A stretch of DNA of 60,400 nucleotides from an uncultured Granulicatella sp. (GTDB lineage Bacteria > Bacillota > Bacilli > Lactobacillales > Aerococcaceae). The DNA lies in the NCBI RefSeq assembly GCF_938030755.1, contig NZ_CALHIF010000063.1, forward strand, positions 1 through 60,400. The letters run 5' to 3'. The translations under genes were made by a program, and so were the position numbers. Shown here in pieces: positions 56,043-60,400 of this stretch; positions within the stretch are counted from its first letter, which is position 1; every line of letters begins with the position of its first letter. A model generated the notes under the pieces. It saw only the letters and a list, made by a program, of their open reading frames with translations. It had not been told where the DNA came from and ran no database searches.

Positions 56043-56951
56043 ATGACAAAATCATTTAAATCAGGATTTGTAGCGATTGTGGGGCGACCTAACGTCGGCA
56101 AATCAACATTTATGAACTATGTGTTAGGTCAGAAGATTGCCATTATGTCTGATAAAGCACAAACTACAAGAAACAAAATTCAAGGAGTCTATACGAAAGA
56201 TAACGCTCAGATTGTTTTTTTAGATACGCCTGGAATTCATAAACCAAAACATGAGCTCGGTGAATTCATGGTGAAGAGTGCCTATTCTGCTTTAAAAGAA
56301 GTGGATGCAGTCTTATTTATGGTCAATGTCAGTGAAAAACGTGGACCAGGAGACGACTTCATTATTGAAAAACTAAAAGGGATTAAGACACCGATTTTCT
56401 TAGTGTTGAATAAAATCGATTTAGTAACGCCAGAAGTATTATTAGAACGTGTCGAAAGTTATAAAGACGCACTTGACTTCGCGGGAGTTTTTCCAATTTC
56501 AGTATTACAAGGAAATAATGTGAATGAGTTAATGGAAGCACTTATTAACGCACTTCCGGAAGGTCCACAATATTATCCAGCAGATCAAATCACTGACCAT
56601 CCTGAATACTTTGTGGTTTCTGAATTGATTCGTGAGAAGATTCTACAGTTAACGCAGGAAGAAATTCCTCACTCGGTGGCAGTAACAGTGGATAAGATGC
56701 AAAAAGATGAATTTGATAAGGTTCATGTCTATGCAAATATCATCGTGGAGCGAAAATCTCAAAAAGGCATCATTATTGGTAAAGGTGGACGTCTCTTAAA
56801 AGAAATAGGGACGAGAGCTAGACGCGATATTCAACAATTACTCGGAAATAAGGTTTATCTTGAATTGTGGGTAAAAGTTGAAAAAGACTGGCGTAAACGT
56901 AAAAGTAATCTACAAGAATACGGATATAAAGATACAGACTATAGAGATTAG
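56043..56951 (+). CDS. era: GTPase Era
   Basis: Era is an essential GTPase that binds the 3' end of 16S rRNA during 30S maturation. The 302-residue protein has a G domain with GRPNVGKSTFMNYVL (about 14-28), DTPGIHKPKHELGE and LNKIDLVTP. The C-terminal KH domain reads VERKSQKGIIIGKGGRLLKEIG. Its work is functionally close to that of YbeY, encoded just upstream. It lies 9 nt downstream of dgkA and 11 nt before recO. Confidence 0.98.
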   Translation: MTKSFKSGFVAIVGRPNVGKSTFMNYVLGQKIAIMSDKAQTTRNKIQGVYTKDNAQIVFLDTPGIHKPKHELGEFMVKSAYSALKEVDAVLFMVNVSEKRGPGDDFIIEKLKGIKTPIFLVLNKIDLVTPEVLLERVESYKDALDFAGVFPISVLQGNNVNELMEALINALPEGPQYYPADQITDHPEYFVVSELIREKILQLTQEEIPHSVAVTVDKMQKDEFDKVHVYANIIVERKSQKGIIIGKGGRLLKEIGTRARRDIQQLLGNKVYLELWVKVEKDWRKRKSNLQEYGYKDTDYRD

Positions 56952-56962
56952 GATGGAATCAA

Positions 56963-57745
56963 ATGGATTATTATCACTATTTTGATGGGATTGTCATAAT
57001 GAGACAGACGTACCGAGAAAAAGATATGCTCGTAAAAATTTTGACGAGAGATCACGGAAAGTTGATGTTTTTTCTACGAAATGCACAGCAAAGCAATCAT
57101 CCATTAACGGCTGCTACACAGGTGTTCACAAGAGCGACTTTCCTGGGACATATTCATCAAAATGGGTTTAGTTTTCTAAAGGATAGTCATGATATCAAAC
57201 CAGCGATCATTGTCTTGAAAGATGTGAAGGCACAAGCAGTTTTAGCTTATTTAACTCAGTTAACAGATGCCGTAATGGATGACCATATAGTGAATAAGAC
57301 GGTCTTCCAACTGCTGTGGGACTCGATTGAAGCCATTAATAATGAAATCGATGCAGAAATAATTTTGAGGTTCTTTGAAATCAAGATTCTTCGTTATTAC
57401 GGGATAGATGTGGAGTGGCAACATTGTGTTATTTGTAATAGGGATACGGACTTAGTTGACTTTTCGATTCAAAAGCACGGATGTCTGTGCAAGAATCACT
57501 TAGAGGAAGATGAGTACCGCATGCAATTGTCTAGAAAAGCATTGTATGTAGCAAGACAATTAGCCCTTGTAAATTCTCCAAAACAAATTGGTTCTATTCA
57601 ATTATCGAGTGAAACTACAAGTGAATTAAGACGCCTGTTTGACACCATTATGGAAGAGTATGTCGGTATTCGTTTGAAGAGTAAAAAATTTTTAAATCAG
57701 ATGGTCGAATGGGAAACGTTAATGAAGAAAAGAGGACAAGAATAA
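56963..57745 (+). CDS. recO: DNA repair protein RecO
   Basis: RecO anneals single strands and, with RecR, loads RecA on SSB-coated DNA. The 260-residue protein has an N-terminal OB domain (YFDGIVIMRQTYREKDMLVKIL, about residues 5-80), a helical bundle and a zinc-binding stretch CVICNRDTDLVDFSIQKHGC with a following C, giving a four-Cys set. The N-terminal segment is family-typical. era-recO adjacency is standard in Firmicutes. No terminator separates it clearly from the T-box leader downstream, which carries its own promoter. Confidence 0.95.
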   Translation: MDYYHYFDGIVIMRQTYREKDMLVKILTRDHGKLMFFLRNAQQSNHPLTAATQVFTRATFLGHIHQNGFSFLKDSHDIKPAIIVLKDVKAQAVLAYLTQLTDAVMDDHIVNKTVFQLLWDSIEAINNEIDAEIILRFFEIKILRYYGIDVEWQHCVICNRDTDLVDFSIQKHGCLCKNHLEEDEYRMQLSRKALYVARQLALVNSPKQIGSIQLSSETTSELRRLFDTIMEEYVGIRLKSKKFLNQMVEWETLMKKRGQE

Positions 57746-57769
57746 GAGTGGCGTGAAACGCTGTCTTTA

Positions 57770-57798
57770 CTTGACTTTTTAAGCAATTATCGGTACTA
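57770..57798 (+). promoter_or_regulatory. Sigma-A promoter of the glyQS T-box transcript
   Basis: TTGACT (57770-57775) and TACTAT (57793-57798) are separated by 17 nt. The start would be near 57806, just before the T-box leader. Confidence 0.7.
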
Positions 57799-57805
57799 TA
57801 GTGAA

Positions 57806-58007
57806 AGATTAATAGGACGTTGACGGTGAGATTTTTAATGATAAAATGTCAAAGAGAGTATGGGCTGGTGGAATCCATATCATGGGTCATTAAAAGTGGC
57901 GCACTTGAGTCTATCAACAATGAAGCTTGGTTTTAAACCAAGAAATTAGGGTGGAACCGCGATTAGTCGTCCCTATGTATGCTTTTTGTGTACATAGGGA
58001 CTTTTTT
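57806..58007 (+). ncRNA. T-box leader (tRNA-Gly sensing) of the glyQS operon
   Basis: The classic T-box AGGGTGGAACCGCG is at 57948-57961. The terminator stem GTCCCTATGTA/TACATAGGGAC (57969-57979 with 57991-58001) is followed by six T. The likely specifier is GGC (57898-57900, Gly), about 27 nt after the apical CTGGTG, nearly the same spacing as in the leuS leader. The first gene downstream is a small unknown ORF, then glyQ and glyS. Confidence 0.93.
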
Positions 58008-58030
58008 ATTTTGTTAAAGGAGGAAGTAGT

Positions 58031-58273
58031 ATGGATTTTACAATGATCATCCCGGCTTCAGAATTCAAAAATTTTCAATTGAAGGTGGTTTCTTTAGCAC
58101 CGATTAAAGTGACTGTCATCGGTCATGAGGACGAGGTGTTGGAGGAATTTCAAACAAGTGCAAACCATTCAATGTACGGTTTTAAAACAAAAAATGAAGC
58201 GATTAAAGAAGTGAAATGTGAAGTGATTCCTGGTGTGATTTATGAATTCTATCCAGTTGTGAATGCACAATAG
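58031..58273 (+). CDS. Small uncharacterised protein under the glycine T-box
   Basis: An 80-residue protein of no recognised family, predicted soluble and rich in beta strands (LKVVSLAPIKVTVIGHEDEV; EVIPGVIYEFYPVV). It is neither glycine-rich nor signal-bearing. AAAGGAGG precedes the ATG by 7-8 nt and the gene starts 24 nt after the T-box terminator, with glyQ only 14 nt downstream. So it is in the same glycine-starvation-responsive transcript. A role linked to glycine, glycyl-tRNA or GlyRS is possible but unproven. Confidence 0.78.
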   Translation: MDFTMIIPASEFKNFQLKVVSLAPIKVTVIGHEDEVLEEFQTSANHSMYGFKTKNEAIKEVKCEVIPGVIYEFYPVVNAQ

Positions 58274-58287
58274 AAAGGGGAACAATT

Positions 58288-59172
58288 ATGGCAAAAAAAT
58301 TAAGTGTTCAAGAAATTATTTTAACATTACAAAATTATTGGTCTAATCAAGGGTGCTTGCTTCTTCAAGCATATGATACTGAAAAAGGGGCGGGGACAAT
58401 GAGTCCTTATACATTCCTTCGTGCGATTGGGCCAGAACCTTGGAATGCAGCTTACGTGGAACCTTCACGTCGTCCTGCAGATGGTCGCTACGGAGAAAAC
58501 CCAAACCGTTTATTCCAACACCACCAATTCCAAGTGGTGATGAAACCATCTCCTGAAAATATTCAAGAATTATATTTAGGAAGCTTAGAAGCTCTTGGAA
58601 TTAACCCATTAGAACACGATATTCGTTTCGTAGAAGATAACTGGGAAAACCCATCTCTTGGTTGTGCTGGTTTAGGATGGGAAGTATGGCTCGATGGAAT
58701 GGAAGTTACCCAATTTACATACTTCCAACAAGTAGGTGGATTAGAATGTCACCCAGTAACGAGCGAAATTACTTATGGCCTAGAACGTCTTGCTTCCTAC
58801 ATTCAAGAAGTAGAGAGTGTTTATGATTTAGTATGGACTGGCGATGTAAAATACGGTGATATCTTCACTCAACCTGAGTATGAACATTCTAAATACGCAT
58901 TTGAAGAAAGCAATGCTGAGTTGTTAATGCAATTATTCACAGACTTTGAAAAAGAAGCGACTGTATTAATGGAAAAAGGTCTAGTGCACCCAGCCTATGA
59001 CTATGTTTTAAAATGCTCTCATGCATTTAACTTAATGGATGCTCGCGGAATTATTTCTGCAACAGACCGTGCAGGATTCCTTGGCCGTATTCGTAAGATG
59101 GCTCGTACTATTGCGAAAACTTTCGTGGCAGAACGTGAAGCGCTAGGATTCCCATTATTGAAAGAGAAATAA
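58288..59172 (+). CDS. glyQ: Glycyl-tRNA synthetase alpha subunit
   Basis: GlyQ is the catalytic class II subunit of the bacterial alpha2beta2 glycyl-tRNA synthetase. The 294-residue protein begins MAKKLSVQEIILTLQNYWSN and has QGCLLLQAYDTEKGAGTMSP, YVEPSRRPADGRYGENPNRL, EDNWENPSLGCAGLGWEVW and GMEVTQFTYFQQVGG. ERLASYIQEV and NLMDARGIISATDRAGFL follow. GAAAGGGG is the ribosome-binding site. glyS begins 20 nt downstream. Both are controlled by the T-box leader. Confidence 0.98.
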   Translation: MAKKLSVQEIILTLQNYWSNQGCLLLQAYDTEKGAGTMSPYTFLRAIGPEPWNAAYVEPSRRPADGRYGENPNRLFQHHQFQVVMKPSPENIQELYLGSLEALGINPLEHDIRFVEDNWENPSLGCAGLGWEVWLDGMEVTQFTYFQQVGGLECHPVTSEITYGLERLASYIQEVESVYDLVWTGDVKYGDIFTQPEYEHSKYAFEESNAELLMQLFTDFEKEATVLMEKGLVHPAYDYVLKCSHAFNLMDARGIISATDRAGFLGRIRKMARTIAKTFVAEREALGFPLLKEK

Positions 59173-59192
59173 GAGAGTTTGGAGGAGAGAGA

Positions 59193-60400
59193 ATGACACA
59201 ATCATTATTATTAGAAATCGGTTTAGAAGAATTACCTGCTCAATATGTTCGAACAAGCTCTGAACAATTAGCAAAACGTGTGGAAGACTTCTTCAAAGAT
59301 GAAAAATTAGCATTTGAATCCGTAGAAGCGTTTGCGACTCCAAGAAGATTGGCAGTTCGTGTCAATGGATTAGTAGAGGAACAAGCAGACCGCGAAGAAA
59401 TCTTTAAAGGACCATCTCTAGCAATTGCTCAAAAAGACGGTACTTGGACAAAAGCCGCTGAAGGATTTGTTCGTGGAAAAGGATTAACAACAGATGACAT
59501 TTATGTGGAAGAAGTGAATGGTGTTGAATACATTCATGTAAAACAACATATTGCTGGTAAATCAACAAAAGAAGTAGTTAAAAACTTATCTTCTGTGATT
59601 ACAGATATGAAATTCCCTGTAACAATGCGTTGGGCAGCTCATACATTTGAATACTTACGTCCAATTCACTGGATTGTGGCTTTATACGGACAGGATGTCA
59701 TTGAAGAAATCGGTGTATTAGATGTAAAAGCTGGACGCACTTCAAGAGGACATCGTTTCCTAGGAAAAGATGCAACGATTGAAAGCCCAGAAAGCTATGA
59801 AAAAGCTTTGGCTGAACAATTTGTGATCGTGAACCAAGATGAACGTAAAGCGCTAGTACGCAATCAAATTCAAGAATTAGCTGCAAAAAATAACTGGATT
59901 ATTCCAATCGATGAAGACTTATTAGAAGAAGTAAGCTCAATTTTAGAATACCCAACAGCATTTGCGGGTACTTTTGATGAAAAATACTTAGTTGTTCCAG
60001 AACCAGTATTAGTCACATCAATGAAAGAACACCAACGTTATTTCGTTGTGTATAACCAAGAAAAACAATTATTACCATTCTTCGTTTCAGTCCGTAACGG
60101 TAATGACTACATGATTGAAAATGTCGCAAAAGGAAATCAAAAAGTATTAACAGCTCGTCTAGAAGATGCATTATTCTTCTACGAAGAAGACTTAAAGATT
60201 CCAATGACAACATTCTTGAAGAAATTAGAAACATTAAACTTCCATGCCAAGATTGGTTCTATGACAGAGAAAATGGATCGTGTTCAATTACTTGTTGGAC
60301 GTATAGCTAAAGAATTTGGCTTGATTGATAACGACAAATTCAATTTCCTTTGGGTGGTTGATTGGCCAATGTTTGAATGGTCTGAAGAAGAAGGTCGTTA
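59193..60400 (+). CDS. glyS: Glycyl-tRNA synthetase beta subunit, partial; last part AspRS-like
   Basis: GlyS is the tRNA-binding beta subunit. It starts MTQSLLLEIGLEELPAQYVR after GGAGGAGAG and runs in frame off the window (402 codons of a usual roughly 690). Residues 1 to about 370 are typical: TPRRLAVRVNGL, FKGPSLAIA, MKFPVTMRWAAH, TSRGHRFLG, SMKEHQRYF and RLEDALFFYEEDLK. From about 60324 the frame reads LIDNDKFNFLWVVDWPMFEW and then SEEEGRY, which is the aspartyl-tRNA synthetase catalytic core, not GlyS. No stop interrupts the junction. This is a chimera, either biological or an assembly join. Confidence 0.85.
   Translation, partial: MTQSLLLEIGLEELPAQYVRTSSEQLAKRVEDFFKDEKLAFESVEAFATPRRLAVRVNGLVEEQADREEIFKGPSLAIAQKDGTWTKAAEGFVRGKGLTTDDIYVEEVNGVEYIHVKQHIAGKSTKEVVKNLSSVITDMKFPVTMRWAAHTFEYLRPIHWIVALYGQDVIEEIGVLDVKAGRTSRGHRFLGKDATIESPESYEKALAEQFVIVNQDERKALVRNQIQELAAKNNWIIPIDEDLLEEVSSILEYPTAFAGTFDEKYLVVPEPVLVTSMKEHQRYFVVYNQEKQLLPFFVSVRNGNDYMIENVAKGNQKVLTARLEDALFFYEEDLKIPMTTFLKKLETLNFHAKIGSMTEKMDRVQLLVGRIAKEFGLIDNDKFNFLWVVDWPMFEWSEEEGR

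Overview
The window is a 60.4 kb stretch of low-GC Firmicute DNA that is almost entirely vertically inherited housekeeping sequence. Canonical AGGAGG ribosome-binding sites, frequent TTG/GTG starts, an SMK-box (SAM-III) leader on metK, T-box leaders on leuS and glyQS, single-domain Pta and short-form Pyk point to the order Lactobacillales. Gene content would fit a Carnobacteriaceae-like member such as Granulicatella, but that genus-level guess is inference only.

Layout. 1-495: 3'-truncated threonine/serine exporter-like gene on the minus strand. 704-1693: pta, followed by a 660-bp gene-free tract with a multi-hairpin element, a terminator and two strong palindromes, then an FMN reductase. 3043-5702: ruvA-ruvB-queA, followed by a long inverted-repeat element and a small DUF2929 membrane protein. 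6392-12250: dnaE, pfkA, pyk. 12430-19178: cvfB, fur, xerD, deoB, punA, ribT, scpA, scpB, rluB, in an order much like Bacillus. 19238-22641: ferredoxin divergent from ypbB-recQ-lysM. 22711-26538: cmk, rpsA-like, der, hup. 26663-29697: TPR protein (ypiA-like), ypiB-like, cca. 29810-30283: an orphan conserved-looking gene, followed by an IS-end-like palindrome. 30533-37669: dinG, ypmB, an aspartate aminotransferase, asnS, dnaD, nth. 37701-40877: a membrane protein (minus), a gene desert, SMK box-metK, mnmM (minus). 41038-49417: a LysM glucosaminidase, T-box-leuS, a cysteine desulfurase-thiI pair and an amidase (minus). 49560-57745: nfo, a His-rich Fur-family regulator, rpsU, yqeY, phoH, pgpH, ybeY, dgkA, era, recO. 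57770-60400: T-box, a small unknown gene, glyQ, glyS.

How the genes work together. The main themes are DNA replication and repair (dnaE, dnaD, ruvAB, recQ, dinG, nth, nfo, recO, xerD, scpAB, hup), translation and RNA maturation (S1, S21, der, era, ybeY, cca, queA, rluB, mnmM, thiI, asnS, leuS, glyQS), glycolysis and acetate metabolism (pfkA, pyk, pta), nucleoside salvage (deoB, punA), and cell-wall turnover (two hydrolases plus a LysM membrane protein). Regulation visible in the DNA includes one SMK box, two T-boxes with specifiers CTC and GGC at equivalent positions, several near-consensus sigma-A promoters, and many intrinsic terminators, some shared by convergent genes.

I do not see a CRISPR array, prophage, defence island or obvious new multigene system. 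The most noteworthy observations are: glyS turning in frame into AspRS-like sequence in the last about 80-100 bases (chimera or assembly join); a long inverted-repeat structure after queA; a multi-hairpin element after pta; an IS3-end-like palindrome; a small unknown gene under the glyQS T-box; and a ferredoxin/ypbB pair whose start codons overlap in CATG.
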